Origin: Brevibacterium senegalense
GTDB taxonomy: Bacteria > Actinomycetota > Actinomycetes > Actinomycetales > Brevibacteriaceae
Direction of reading: 5' to 3'
DNA: 64,000 nucleotides
Assembly: GCF_000285835.1 (NCBI RefSeq)
Contig: NZ_HE978605.1
Location: forward strand, 91,019 to 155,018
The notes below the pieces were generated by a model. The model worked only from the letters and a program-made list of their open reading frames with translations, did no database searches and was not told the DNA's origin. The stretch's first letter is position 1. Each line of letters opens with the position of its first letter. The position numbers and the translations under genes were made by a program. Shown in pieces: positions 38,387 through 47,923 of the stretch.

Positions 38387-39433
38387 TCAGGAGGAGCGCT
38401 CGACCACCTGGTGCGCGAACGCCTCGAGGCCCTCGCGGACCTCGCCCTCCGGCAGCGCCTCCAGCGCGGCGATCGCCTCGTCGGCCCACCGGCGTGCCTC
38501 CGCGCGTGCCTCCTGGGTGACCGGGTGCGCGGCCAGCGCGACCCGCGCCTCCTCCAGCGCCACATCGGAGGTGAGGTCGCCGTCCAACCGGACCACGACC
38601 TCGGCGGCGGTGGTGTCGCCCCCAGCGGCCGCGCGGCGGGCGTAGAGGACCGGCAGGGTGGGGACGCGCTCGCGCAGGTCCGTGCCCGGCCGCTTGCCGG
38701 AGGTCGCGGCGTCCGAGGTGAGGTCGATGATGTCGTCGGCAAGCTGGAAGGCGACGCCCACCTTCTCGCCGTAATCGCGCAGGGGCTCGATGAACTCCTC
38801 CGACGCACCGGAGAAGCGCAGGCCGAACTCGCCCGAGGCCGCGATGAGCGACCCCGTCTTGTCCGCCAGCACCTGCAGGTAGTGGGCGACGGGGTCCTCG
38901 TCCGGGGCGGGCCCGGTGAACTCCGCCAGCTGGCCCAGAACCAGACGCTCGAAGGTGGTCGCCTGGAGGCGGACCGCAGCCGGGCCCAGTTCCGAGGACA
39001 GCAGCGAGGCGCGGGCGAAGAGCAGGTCTCCGGTGAGGATCGCGACGGAATTGCCCCACACCTCGTGCGCGCTGGGCGCACCCCGGCGCACGGGCGCGTC
39101 GTCCATGACGTCGTCGTGGTAGAGCGTGGCGAGGTGGATGAGCTCGACCGCGGCGGCCGCGTCGATGACCTCGTCGCGCGTGCCGTCGCCCAGCTGCGCG
39201 GCCAGCAGGACCAGCAGGGGGCGCACCCGCTTGCCGCCGGCCTGCATGAGGTGATGGGACGCCTCGTGCGGCAGCCGCTCCGACTGGGCGGCTGCCGCGC
39301 TGAGCCGCTCCTCGACCCGGTCCAGGCCGGCGGCGAGGTCGAAGGCCAGTGCGGAGTCCGCCGCCGCGAAGGGGCCCGCCTGCGTGCGCAGCGGTGCACC
39401 TGCCGTATCAGGAGTCATCGGGTCGTTCATCAT
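38387..39433 (-). CDS. Polyprenyl diphosphate synthase (menaquinone side chain)
   Basis: 348 residues; condenses isopentenyl diphosphate into the long prenyl chain of menaquinone. First aspartate-rich motif LYHDDVMDDAPVRRG, second FQLADDIIDL, plus GGKRVRPLLVLLAA and the chain-length region IHLATLYHDD. It is the third gene of menG-menJ-synthase. ATG 39433 is used; ATG 39430 or 39418 are also possible because the ribosome site AAGAGG is close to the first two. The product length cannot be judged reliably. Confidence 0.92.
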   Translation of the reverse strand: MMNDPMTPDTAGAPLRTQAGPFAAADSALAFDLAAGLDRVEERLSAAAAQSERLPHEASHHLMQAGGKRVRPLLVLLAAQLGDGTRDEVIDAAAAVELIHLATLYHDDVMDDAPVRRGAPSAHEVWGNSVAILTGDLLFARASLLSSELGPAAVRLQATTFERLVLGQLAEFTGPAPDEDPVAHYLQVLADKTGSLIAASGEFGLRFSGASEEFIEPLRDYGEKVGVAFQLADDIIDLTSDAATSGKRPGTDLRERVPTLPVLYARRAAAGGDTTAAEVVVRLDGDLTSDVALEEARVALAAHPVTQEARAEARRWADEAIAALEALPEGEVREGLEAFAHQVVERSS

Positions 39434-39477
39434 CCTCTTGGTCTCAGACGTCGCGGACAGTATCGCATCACTGCGGC

Positions 39478-40785
39478 TCAGTCGTTGGTCGTCGCCGGGA
39501 CTGCGCGGGTGAGCGCCGCGATGACATGATCCATCGCGTCCGCGTCCGCACCTTCACGATGGATGTTGCCCAGCAGCCTCACGGCGAAGCGCATGAGCAC
39601 GTCCACCCCCATACCGTACTTGATGCCCAGGTCCATGACCTCGGGTCTGCCGATCAGCTGCGCGAACGCGCGACCCAGAGTGAAGTGGCCGCCGAACCGG
39701 TCGCGGACGATCTGCGGGTACTCCTGCAGCCCGGCGCGCCACCGGTCCCGCGGCAGTCGGCGGTGGGTGTCGATGACCTCCGCCGCGATGCGGGCGGCCT
39801 CGAGCGCGTAGTCGATGCCCTCCCCGTTGAAGGGGCTCACCATGCCGGCCGAGTCCCCCACCAGCAGGAGCCCGTCGCGGAAGTGGGGCGTGCGGTTGAA
39901 CGCCATCGGCAGGGCGGCGGAGCGGACGGGCACCAGCTGGGTGCTCGCGTCGATCCCCCACTCGTGGCCCATCGCCTCCAGCCACTGGTCCAGCACCGTC
40001 CGGTAGTTGACCTCGCCGAACTGCGGGGACGTGTCGAGGATTCCCAGGCCCACATTCACGGTGCCGTCGCCCAGGGGGAACAGCCAGCCGTAGCCGGGCA
40101 TGGCCTCGCCGCCGGATTCGCGCAGCTCCAGCCAGCTCTCGATGTAGTCGTCGTCGTGCCGCGGGGACGAGTGGTACGTGCGGACCGCGACGCCCATGGG
40201 GCGGTCGTCGCGCTTCTGTGCCCCGTGCGCCACCGCGATGCGGGACGAGACGCCGTCGCAGGCGACGACCAGCGGCGCACGGTACTCCGCATCCGGCCCC
40301 ACCTTGCGGCCGCGCTCGTCCGTGCCCGTCGCGCGGACACCGGCGATCCAGCCGTCGGAGGCGACGATCGGCTCCGTCGCCGCGACCTGCTCGACGAGGC
40401 GGGCACCGCGGCTCTCCGCATGACGGGCGAGGGTCTCGTCCAGGCCCACGCGGGTCTTCGTGAGGCCGTGGGCCGGGAAGCCGCCCCCGCCGGGCCAGTC
40501 GATCTCCATGCGGTGGCCGCCGCCCACCAGACGCAGGCCGCGATTGCGGTGCCAGCCCAGCGCGGGGTCCGTGTCGACGCCCAGGTGGTCCAGTTCGCGG
40601 ACCGCGCGGGGTGTGAGTGCGTCGCCGCAGATCTTGTCGCGCGGGAAGGACGACTTCTCCAGCACGACCACGTCGAGGCCCGCGTCCGCCAGGTGCGCGG
40701 CCGTCGCGGAGCCCGCCGGCCCCGCGCCCACGACGACGACATCCGCGTGGGTCACGCGCGGGCCGCCGTCGACCCGCTCGCTCAT
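39478..40785 (-). CDS. menJ: Menaquinone geranylgeranyl-type reductase (MenJ-like)
   Basis: 435 residues, FAD-dependent. FAD motif [37 protein letters not shown] and [20 protein letters not shown] are diagnostic of the geranylgeranyl reductase family. In mycobacteria the equivalent MenJ saturates one isoprene unit of menaquinone, and it sits next to menG and a polyprenyl synthase just as here. ATG overlaps the menG stop by 4 bp. Confidence 0.88.
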   Translation of the reverse strand: MSERVDGGPRVTHADVVVVGAGPAGSATAAHLADAGLDVVVLEKSSFPRDKICGDALTPRAVRELDHLGVDTDPALGWHRNRGLRLVGGGHRMEIDWPGGGGFPAHGLTKTRVGLDETLARHAESRGARLVEQVAATEPIVASDGWIAGVRATGTDERGRKVGPDAEYRAPLVVACDGVSSRIAVAHGAQKRDDRPMGVAVRTYHSSPRHDDDYIESWLELRESGGEAMPGYGWLFPLGDGTVNVGLGILDTSPQFGEVNYRTVLDQWLEAMGHEWGIDASTQLVPVRSAALPMAFNRTPHFRDGLLLVGDSAGMVSPFNGEGIDYALEAARIAAEVIDTHRRLPRDRWRAGLQEYPQIVRDRFGGHFTLGRAFAQLIGRPEVMDLGIKYGMGVDVLMRFAVRLLGNIHREGADADAMDHVIAALTRAVPATTND

Positions 40786-41483
40786 GCGGACTCCGGCTTC
40801 CGCCCGCGGTGGATCGCGACGATGCCGCCGGACAGATTGCGGTACTGGACGGCGTCGAACCCCTGGTCCGCGATGAGGTGGGCCAGCTCGTCCTGGCCGG
40901 GCCAGTCGCGGATCGACTCCGCGAGGTACTCGTACGACTCCGGGTTCGAGCTGAGGAGGCGGGCGATCGGCGGGAACGCGCGCATGAGGTACTCGCGGTA
41001 GACGACGTCGAAGGGCCTGAACACAGGGCGGGAGAACTCGCAGATGACGAGACGACCGCCGGGCCCCAGGACGCGCCGCATCTCCGACAGTGCGCGGACG
41101 GAGTCCTGCATGTTGCGGAAGCCGAAGCTGACGGTCACGACGTCGAACTCCTCGTCCTCGAACGGGAGGTCGAGCGCGTCCGCGTACACGTACGTGATGC
41201 CGGGATTCCGCCTGCGGCCCTCCGCCAGCATGCCCTCGGAGATGTCACCCGCGATGACCTCCGCGCCGGCACGGGCGAAGGGGACGGAACTGGTGCCGGT
41301 GCCGGCGGCCAGGTCCAGGACCCGCTCGCCGGGACGTGCGTCGACGGCGTCCGCGACGATGCCGCGCCACCGGCGCGTCTGCCCCAGGGACAGGAGGTCG
41401 TTCATGAGGTCGTACCGGGCAGCGACCGTGTCGAACATCGAGGCGACGTCTGAGGGATCCTTGTCGAGCTGCGCACGATTCAT
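40782..41483 (-). CDS. menG: Demethylmenaquinone methyltransferase
   Basis: Last step of menaquinone synthesis; 233 residues, UbiE/MenG class I SAM methyltransferase. [24 protein letters not shown] (part), [20 protein letters not shown] (SAM motif I) and [18 protein letters not shown] are diagnostic. ATG at 41483; a longer frame to 41510 lacks support. A GACACT box seven bases upstream is one mismatch from the leaderless pattern seen elsewhere. First gene of menG-menJ-synthase. Confidence 0.95.
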   Translation of the reverse strand: MNRAQLDKDPSDVASMFDTVAARYDLMNDLLSLGQTRRWRGIVADAVDARPGERVLDLAAGTGTSSVPFARAGAEVIAGDISEGMLAEGRRRNPGITYVYADALDLPFEDEEFDVVTVSFGFRNMQDSVRALSEMRRVLGPGGRLVICEFSRPVFRPFDVVYREYLMRAFPPIARLLSSNPESYEYLAESIRDWPGQDELAHLIADQGFDAVQYRNLSGGIVAIHRGRKPESA

Positions 41484-41610
41484 GCCCACCAGTGTCTCCC
41501 ACCCGGGCACACCGCGCGAATCCGCGGACGCGCGTGAACTGCGCGGGCCCGCATGGTGGACTCCCGGGTCTCCGCGCGACTGAACTCTGCGGCATGTCCG
41601 TCGACCTCAG

Positions 41611-41616
41611 TATCGT
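41611..41616 (+). promoter_or_regulatory. -10 box of the leaderless menF promoter
   Basis: TATCGT, followed by GGGGGC (6 nt) and the GTG start at 41623. Confidence 0.6.
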
Positions 41617-41622
41617 GGGGGC

Positions 41623-42993
41623 GTGGCTCATTCCTCTCCGCAACCCGGTCAGACACCCGTGCTGACGGTCCGCTCGCGCTTCGTCGACGGGCTGACCCCG
41701 GACGCCCCCGCGCCGTTCGCCGGTCGCCTGCCCACCCGTTCGATCGACTTCCTCTCCCAGCTGCCCGCATCCGGATTCTCGTGCTGGGTGCGCGGCCGGT
41801 CGGGCCTCGTGGGGATCGGTCGCCGACTGCGCCTGCGCGCCAGCGGGGCGGACCGCTTCGACGACCTGGCGCAGCAGTGGGACGCACTCGTCGCCGCCGC
41901 GCTGCTCGACGACCGCGTCGAACTGCTGGGCAGCGGTCTCGTGGGCTTCTCCGCGATCGCGTTCTCCTCCGACTCCGCGTGGGAGTCCGTCATCGATGTC
42001 CCCGAGTACCTGCTGGGCCGCCGCGACGGCCGCGTCTGGCTCACGCACGTGTGCGGTGAGGACGGTGACGAGTCGGACGCCGGCTCCGTCCCCGGCCTGC
42101 AGCTGTCCCCCACGCCGCTGCGCCAGCAGCGAGTCATCACCCGCGAGCCCGGCGCGGTGAGCCCGGAGAAGTACCAGCGGATCGTCGCCCGCGCCTCCGC
42201 CCGCCTGCGCAGCCCGGAGGCGGGCGAGCGCAAGATCGTGCTGGCCCGGGACGAGATCGTCACGACGGAGGACGAGATCGACGTCCGCACCCTCCTGGGC
42301 CGCCTCAACGCGGAGTTCCCCAGCACGTGGGCGTTCAACGTCGCGGGCCTCGTGGGAGCGACGCCGGAGCTGCTCATCGGAGTCGAGGACGGCGCGGTCC
42401 ACTCACGGGTGCTGGCCGGCACGTACCGCGTGCAGGAGGACCCGCAGCAGGAGCTGGCCCAGGCGCGCGCGCACCTGGGCGGGCGGAAGGACTCGGTCGA
42501 GCACTCGTACGCGATCGACTCGCTGGCCTCCACGCTGGGGCCGGTGACGGAGGAGCTGCGGGTCGATCCGGAGCCGCACCTGCTGCAACTGGCGAACGTG
42601 ATCCACCTGGCCTCGGACGCGCACGGCCGCCTGCGGTCGCGTGCGGACGGGTCGCGCGTGAGCCCATTCGAGGTGGCCAGGGCCGTGCACCCCACGGCGG
42701 CGGTGGGCGGCACGCCGCGGGACCGGGCGATGGAGCTCATCAGCGACTTCGAGGAGATGGACCGCGGCCGCTACGCGGGTCCCGTGGGCTGGGTCGACGG
42801 GTACGGCAACGGCCAGTTCGGCATCGCCCTGCGCTGCGGGCAGCTGGAGGATCGCAACCGGATCCGACTGTTCGCCGGCGCGGGGATCATGCCCGACTCC
42901 GACCCGGAGTCCGAACTGCGGGAGACGGACGCGAAATTCGCACCCATGCGCCGCGCCCTGGGCGTCGACTGGAGCCCGGACCTCTCGCACTGA
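41623..42993 (+). CDS. menF: Isochorismate synthase
   Basis: Converts chorismate to isochorismate, first committed step to menaquinone; 456 residues. Chorismate-binding domain motifs: KIVLARDEIV, GATPELLIGV, VLAGTYR, VHPTAAVGGTP, GRYAGPVGWVDGYGNGQF and RLFAGAGIM with the following Asp/Glu. It has the length and N-terminal half of a monofunctional isochorismate synthase. Start GTG at 41623. It ends nine bases before the convergent menD stop. Confidence 0.92.
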   Translation: MAHSSPQPGQTPVLTVRSRFVDGLTPDAPAPFAGRLPTRSIDFLSQLPASGFSCWVRGRSGLVGIGRRLRLRASGADRFDDLAQQWDALVAAALLDDRVELLGSGLVGFSAIAFSSDSAWESVIDVPEYLLGRRDGRVWLTHVCGEDGDESDAGSVPGLQLSPTPLRQQRVITREPGAVSPEKYQRIVARASARLRSPEAGERKIVLARDEIVTTEDEIDVRTLLGRLNAEFPSTWAFNVAGLVGATPELLIGVEDGAVHSRVLAGTYRVQEDPQQELAQARAHLGGRKDSVEHSYAIDSLASTLGPVTEELRVDPEPHLLQLANVIHLASDAHGRLRSRADGSRVSPFEVARAVHPTAAVGGTPRDRAMELISDFEEMDRGRYAGPVGWVDGYGNGQFGIALRCGQLEDRNRIRLFAGAGIMPDSDPESELRETDAKFAPMRRALGVDWSPDLSH

Positions 42994-43002
42994 GGCAGAC
43001 GG

Positions 43003-44799
43003 TCAGCCGCGGACGGGCGGCATGCGCAGCTGGAGCAGCCCCGGACGGGCGTCGGCCAGGAACTCCGTGACGGCGGCCCGCATCGCCGGGTCGTCCGCAT
43101 CCACGGACTGCGCCTCCACTCCCAGTGCCCGGGCGGTCTGTGCAAGGTCCAGCCCGTGCGGCGTCGCGAAGAAGCGGTCGAATCGTGCGGCCACGTGCGC
43201 CTGCGAGTGCTCGAGACCCGCGAAGATCGCCCCGCCGTCGTCGTTGAGGACGACGATCTGCAGGTGAGGGCGCTCCTCGTGCGCGGGCACGACCAGACCG
43301 CCCAGGTCGTGGAGGGCCGCGAGGTCTCCGATGAGAAGGCGGACCGGCACCGAGTCCTCCACCAGCCCCAGGGCCACGCCCGAGGCCGTCGCCACCAATC
43401 CGTCGATGCCCGCCAGACCGCGGGAGGCGACGACGCGAGCGGGGTGATGCGGCCGCTGGAGTCGCGCCAGCAGCCGCACCGTGTTCGAGCTGGCCGCCAC
43501 CAGGACCCCGGGCTCGTCCAGCAGGGCGAGGACCGCCGCGTCCACGCCGGTGACGTCCGCTGCGGAAGATACGGGTGACGACTGAATCGTGGGAGCGGAC
43601 GGCGCCTCGACCCGACGCCCGACCTCATCCCACTCGTCCCACCATCCCGCGCGGACACCGGGACGTGCGGAGCTGTCGAAATGCCTGCCCGCTCGCTCGT
43701 CGTCACGGACCCCCGGCGCCGCCATCGGCCCGGTCAGATGATCGATGAGGCCGTCCGCGTCGTAGGGCACGTCGATCCGCTGGACGTCGGGGCGGTCCAG
43801 CAGGCGCGCGATCGGGCGCGAGAGCGTGGGCCGTCCGGTCACGACCACGTGGGTGATCTGCGCGCGCAGGTCCGCGACCGCCTCCGCACCCAGCACCTGC
43901 GCGTGCGCGGGGATCGTGCGGGGGGACGAAGCGAGCGCGGACGAGGGTTCCGCGAAGACCGGCGTCGCGGTCTCCTTCACCAGCGCGCACAGCGTCTGCG
44001 TGGAGAAGCCCAGGTCGTCACCGGCGACGATCACGGGGCGGGCATCCGGGTCGTCCAGGACCGCGCGAATGCGGCCCCACACACGGGCGCGGGAGTCCGT
44101 GCGGGTGTCGTCCGCCTCCGCCGCCCCCGGGTCGAATGCACCCGGGGCAATGGCACCCGGGTCGAACGCGCCCGGGTCGAACGCGCCCGCGTCCGCGTCG
44201 GGGACGAGTGGGGCATCGAACTGCGCGTTCAGCTGGACCGGTCCGAGAGGTGAGGTGCAGGCGCGGGTGACGGCGGCCTCGGCGGCGGTGGCCCAGTCCC
44301 GGGCGACGGCGGCGACGTCCGCAGTCCCGTCCTGCCCGTCCGGCGTCCCCGCGGGGACGGGCAGGTCCCACGCGGCGACGACCTCGGGGAGGGCGGCGTG
44401 CTGGGCGTCGAGAGTCTGGTTCGCACCGGTGCCGCGCAGGCGGGCGGGGCGGTCCGCGGTCACGAGCACGAGCGGCAGGTGCTGGTGGGCGGCCTCCATG
44501 ACGGCCGGATGCAGGTTCCCCACCGCGGACCCCGAGGTCGTCACCACCGCGACCGGGCGGTGGTGCCCCCGCAGCCGGCCGGCCTTCGCGAGACCCAGGG
44601 CGGTGAACGCGGCGTCGCGCTCGTCGATGCGCACGTGCAGGCGCAGGGGCCGGGCGGAGGAGGTCAGCGCATCCCGGGCGTCCGCGAACGCGTAGACCAG
44701 CGGAGCGGACCGCGACCCCGGCGAGAGGACGACATCGCGGACTCCGGCGGACAGCAGGGACTGCACGAGTGTGCGCGCGCAGAGGGTCGAGGGATTCAC
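43003..44799 (-). CDS. menD: SEPHCHC synthase
   Basis: ThDP-dependent enzyme joining 2-oxoglutarate and isochorismate; 598 residues. RDVVLSPGSRSAPLVYAF, HVRIDERDAAFTALGLAKA, VVTTSGSAVGNLHPAVMEA and the ThDP-binding GDLAALHDLGGL…VVLNDDGGAIF are typical. Start GTG 44799 gives the usual VNPSTLCARTLV. Near residues 205-225 is an in-frame run of GAFDP/GAIAP five-residue repeats, in the linker between the first and second domains. A CAGACT box seven bases upstream is close to the leaderless pattern. Confidence 0.95.
   Translation of the reverse strand: MNPSTLCARTLVQSLLSAGVRDVVLSPGSRSAPLVYAFADARDALTSSARPLRLHVRIDERDAAFTALGLAKAGRLRGHHRPVAVVTTSGSAVGNLHPAVMEAAHQHLPLVLVTADRPARLRGTGANQTLDAQHAALPEVVAAWDLPVPAGTPDGQDGTADVAAVARDWATAAEAAVTRACTSPLGPVQLNAQFDAPLVPDADAGAFDPGAFDPGAIAPGAFDPGAAEADDTRTDSRARVWGRIRAVLDDPDARPVIVAGDDLGFSTQTLCALVKETATPVFAEPSSALASSPRTIPAHAQVLGAEAVADLRAQITHVVVTGRPTLSRPIARLLDRPDVQRIDVPYDADGLIDHLTGPMAAPGVRDDERAGRHFDSSARPGVRAGWWDEWDEVGRRVEAPSAPTIQSSPVSSAADVTGVDAAVLALLDEPGVLVAASSNTVRLLARLQRPHHPARVVASRGLAGIDGLVATASGVALGLVEDSVPVRLLIGDLAALHDLGGLVVPAHEERPHLQIVVLNDDGGAIFAGLEHSQAHVAARFDRFFATPHGLDLAQTARALGVEAQSVDADDPAMRAAVTEFLADARPGLLQLRMPPVRG
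44126..44185 (-). repeat. 15-bp tandem repeat inside menD
   Basis: Four consecutive 15-bp units (44126-44140, 44141-44155, 44156-44170, 44171-44185); the last two are identical (CCCGGGTCGAACGCG) and the first differs by two bases. They encode GAFDP-type pentapeptides and keep the frame, so copy number could vary without breaking the gene. Confidence 0.85.
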
Positions 44800-45026
44800 G
44801 CGGACCAGTCTGGCACGACGGCATCCAGGGGTGGCGCGTTCACCTTCTGGACATATACTCGCCACCGTTCCGACATCCGTCCCACCGACCTCGCCGGGCC
44901 GCAGCGCAAGGCGCACGCGGCCCGCCGCCCGGCGCGGCGCAGCCCGCACCTCGTCCGCCCCTGCGCGCCCTCCTCCCGACGAACCGGTCCATCGATCCCC
45001 CGCCATCCGCATCCTCTGGAGCACGT

Positions 45027-46550
45027 GTGATCCCCGACGCTCTCAAACTCTCCGTGGGCGCCCGAGCAGTCCGGGCGCTCGCCCAGCTGCGCAGTCGGTC
45101 CGGGGCCTTCCCAGGCCGCGATCAGTCGACCGCGTTCCTGGGCCCCGAGCCCACGGGGAAGAAGGCACGCCGCTTCCACGTGCGCGACAAGCGCAAGCTG
45201 ACGAACCGCCTGCGCGAGTTCTTCGTGTACTCGCCCGCCCTGGGGCGGACCGTGGGCGTGCGCGTACTGCTGCCGGGGCGGCCCAGCGAGGCCGCGCCCG
45301 TCCTGTGGCTGCTGCACGGATCCGGGGACGACTTCCGCAGCTGGACGGACTTCGGCGACGCGGAGGCGCTCACGGCAGACTCGCCGCACCTCGTCGTCAT
45401 GCCGGACGCGGGTGCGGCCTCCTACAGCCGTCACGCGCTGGCCGGGCTGCGGGACACGGGTGCGGGCACCGGCATCGCGACAGACGCGGTCCTCGACTGG
45501 CCGCAGTTCCACCTCCTGGAGCTGCCGGACTTCATCGCGCGCACCTTCTCCGTGCGCACGGACCGGGTGGGCACAATGGTCGCCGGGCTGTCCATGGGCG
45601 GGTACGGCGCCATGAAGTACGCCGCACTGCACCCGGACCGGTTCGCTGCGGCCGCGGCTTTCTCGTCGCCGCTGGACCCGGTGTCCGCAGTGCCGCTCTT
45701 CGACATCATCGCGCTGCGCGAGGGCGGCACGACCCGCTCCCTGTTCGGCGACCCCAAGCACGATCGAGCCGAGTGGGAGGCGAACTCCCCCGTGTCCCTG
45801 GCTGCGAACCTGCGGCACACGGACCTGTGGTTCTCCGCGGGCTCCGGCGCTCCGGACCCGGACTCGCAGGACGCGGTCGACCTGCTGGAGACCGAGGTCG
45901 CCGGTCACGGCGAGCGCTTCCACGCCGCACTGGAAGGCCACGGCATCCCCCACGTGTGGAACCCCCGCCCCACCGGCATCCACGGCTGGGCGCTGTGGCG
46001 GCGGGAGCTGCAGGAGTGGCTGGCGCACGTGAGCGTCGCACCGGACGCCGTGGGGGACCCCTACGCGGACGGCGAATCGTTCGAGCACGTGACCGGGGAT
46101 CCGGCGTTCGAGGTGCACGGGTGGGAGGTCTCGATCTCCCGCCGGCGCGCACAGCTCATCCGCTTCGCGGACGTGAGCGGCCATGGCTTCACCCTCACCG
46201 GATCCGGCACGTTCCGCGTGCGCACCGCCGCACTGTTCCACCCGGGCGAGCAGTACCGGATCGAGGTGTCGTCCCCGCTGACGGACACCTCCTACCTGCT
46301 GCGCGCGGACGCGGACGGGCGCCTGGAGATCACCGGTCGCATGGCCGGCGCGATGCACGACCCGATCGTCCCCGGCCGGCGCACTCGCCACTTCCGCGAG
46401 TTCGGCTCCGACGCCGTCACGACCGTGGCGATCGCCGCCGTGGCGGAGGGTGCTCCAGAGGCCGCCGGAACGGGCACGACTGCGACGACCAGCTCATCGA
46501 GTTACGACGGGAATCGCGAAACACGACAGAGCTCTCCCGTAGATCGGTAG
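45027..46550 (+). CDS. Alpha/beta hydrolase (esterase D/antigen 85-like) with C-terminal beta domain
   Basis: 507 residues. Residues about 60-345 are an esterase domain: VLWLLHGSGDD (oxyanion loop), nucleophile motif GLSMGGYG (Ser about 189) followed by ALHPDRFAAAAAFSS, and a late GIHGWALWRRELQEWL that carries the expected His. After it comes an all-beta region (about 355-470; FEVHGWEVSISRRRAQLIRF, FTLTGSGTFRVRTAALF) unlike standard esterases, then a Thr/Ser-rich tail. No signal peptide, so probably cytoplasmic. Start GTG at 45027 with GGAG upstream. Divergent from menD. Substrate unknown. Confidence 0.8.
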   Translation: MIPDALKLSVGARAVRALAQLRSRSGAFPGRDQSTAFLGPEPTGKKARRFHVRDKRKLTNRLREFFVYSPALGRTVGVRVLLPGRPSEAAPVLWLLHGSGDDFRSWTDFGDAEALTADSPHLVVMPDAGAASYSRHALAGLRDTGAGTGIATDAVLDWPQFHLLELPDFIARTFSVRTDRVGTMVAGLSMGGYGAMKYAALHPDRFAAAAAFSSPLDPVSAVPLFDIIALREGGTTRSLFGDPKHDRAEWEANSPVSLAANLRHTDLWFSAGSGAPDPDSQDAVDLLETEVAGHGERFHAALEGHGIPHVWNPRPTGIHGWALWRRELQEWLAHVSVAPDAVGDPYADGESFEHVTGDPAFEVHGWEVSISRRRAQLIRFADVSGHGFTLTGSGTFRVRTAALFHPGEQYRIEVSSPLTDTSYLLRADADGRLEITGRMAGAMHDPIVPGRRTRHFREFGSDAVTTVAIAAVAEGAPEAAGTGTTATTSSSSYDGNRETRQSSPVDR

Positions 46551-46655
46551 AACCGTTGACGAGGATGCGCGGCCCGAACGATGCACGCGACGGACGCTCC
46601 GTGAGGAGCGCCACCGGTCCTGCGGAACAGATCCCGCACCCCAGCCGTTAGCATG

Positions 46656-46675
46656 GTTGAAACTTAAAATTCTTA
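46656..46675. promoter_or_regulatory. A+T-rich promoter/operator segment
   Basis: GTTGAAACTTAAAATTCTTA is a 20-bp A+T-rich island in a very G+C-rich background, 44 bp before the monooxygenase ATG. It contains TAAAAT (46665-46670), a possible -10, within an imperfect dyad GAA…TTC. Such sites are typical targets of MarR- or TetR-type repressors. Confidence 0.45.
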
Positions 46676-46718
46676 CCGATGCCGGCCGGGACGCACCCCG
46701 CGGCGGGAGGAGCACATC

Positions 46719-47759
46719 ATGGCTGCGGAGCACGGAACCGTGGAACTGGGACTCGACACCTTCGGCGATGTGACGGTCGATGAGACGGGCACCCCGCTGC
46801 CCCAGCACCAGGTGATCCGGAACGTCGTCGAGCAGGCCGTCGCAGCGGACCGCGCGGGCGTCGACTTCATCGGCGTGGGCGAGCACCACCGCGACGACTT
46901 CGCGGTCTCCGCCCCGGACGTCGTGCTCGCGGCGATCGCGGCCCGCACGGAGCGCATCCGGATGGGATCCGCTGTCACAGTGCTGAGCTCCGACGACCCG
47001 ATCCGCGTGTTCCAGCGCTTCTCCACGATCGATGCGATCTCCTCCGGTCGCGCGGAGGTCATCCTGGGCCGCGGCTCGTTCACGGAGTCGTTCCCGCTGT
47101 TCGGCCTGGACCTGCGCGACTACGACCTGCTGTTCGAGGAGAAGCTGGACCTCTTCACGCACCTCCTGAAGGAGGAGCCCCTCGACTGGGACGGCCGGCT
47201 GCGCGCGCCACTGCGCAACCAGCGCGTCTATCCGCCCACCCAGAACGGTCTGCGCACGTGGATCGCGGTGGGCGGCAGCCCGGAGTCGGTCATCCGCGCC
47301 GCGAAGCACCGCATCCCGCTCATGCTGGCGGTGATCGGCGGTCCGGTCGAGCGGTTCGTCCCGTTCGCGGACCTCTACCGACGTGCGAACGACCAGCTGA
47401 GCCAACCGCAGGCTCCTATCGGCGTCCACTCCCCCGGCCACATCGCGGACACGGACGCGGAGGCCCGCGAGCACCTGCGCGAGCACTGGCTGGAGAACCG
47501 CAACCGCCTGGGCCGCGAGCGCGGGTGGGGTCCGGCGGGCGAGCGCGAGTTCCTGGCCGAGATCGACGAGGGCGCGCTCTACGTGGGTTCGCCGGAGACG
47601 GTCGCGCAGAAGATCGCGCACGCGGTCCGCACGCTGGGCGTCGACCGCTTCGACCTCAAGTACGCGAACGGCCCCATGCCCCACGAGCGGCTCCTCCACT
47701 CGATCGAGCTCTACGGCACGGAGGTCATGCCGCGCGTGCGCGCACTCCTGGCCGAGTGA
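46719..47759 (+). CDS. Luciferase-like monooxygenase (LLM class flavin-dependent)
   Basis: 346 residues, bacterial-luciferase-like TIM barrel that uses reduced flavin. MELGLDTFGDVT-type start (VELGLDTFGDVT), GVDFIGVGEHHRDDFAVSAPD, LGRGSFTESFPLFG and the C-terminal DRFDLKYANGPMPHERLLH are seen. Proteins with this start belong to the CE1758-like subgroup of unknown substrate. ATG with GGGAGGAG upstream. Single-gene unit behind the A+T-rich segment. Confidence 0.88.
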   Translation: MAAEHGTVELGLDTFGDVTVDETGTPLPQHQVIRNVVEQAVAADRAGVDFIGVGEHHRDDFAVSAPDVVLAAIAARTERIRMGSAVTVLSSDDPIRVFQRFSTIDAISSGRAEVILGRGSFTESFPLFGLDLRDYDLLFEEKLDLFTHLLKEEPLDWDGRLRAPLRNQRVYPPTQNGLRTWIAVGGSPESVIRAAKHRIPLMLAVIGGPVERFVPFADLYRRANDQLSQPQAPIGVHSPGHIADTDAEAREHLREHWLENRNRLGRERGWGPAGEREFLAEIDEGALYVGSPETVAQKIAHAVRTLGVDRFDLKYANGPMPHERLLHSIELYGTEVMPRVRALLAE

Positions 47760-47923
47760 TCACAGGGGCACCCGCACGGCGTCCCGGATACCGCACCACC
47801 GCCTGTGATCGTGTCGCAGATCTGGCACGTCGATCGCGCAGTCGCCCCCACGCGCGCACAGTAATGTCTTGTTCCGACCAGTCTGTGAACCGGATGACCC
47901 GGTTCCCACCCGGAGGAACGAAC

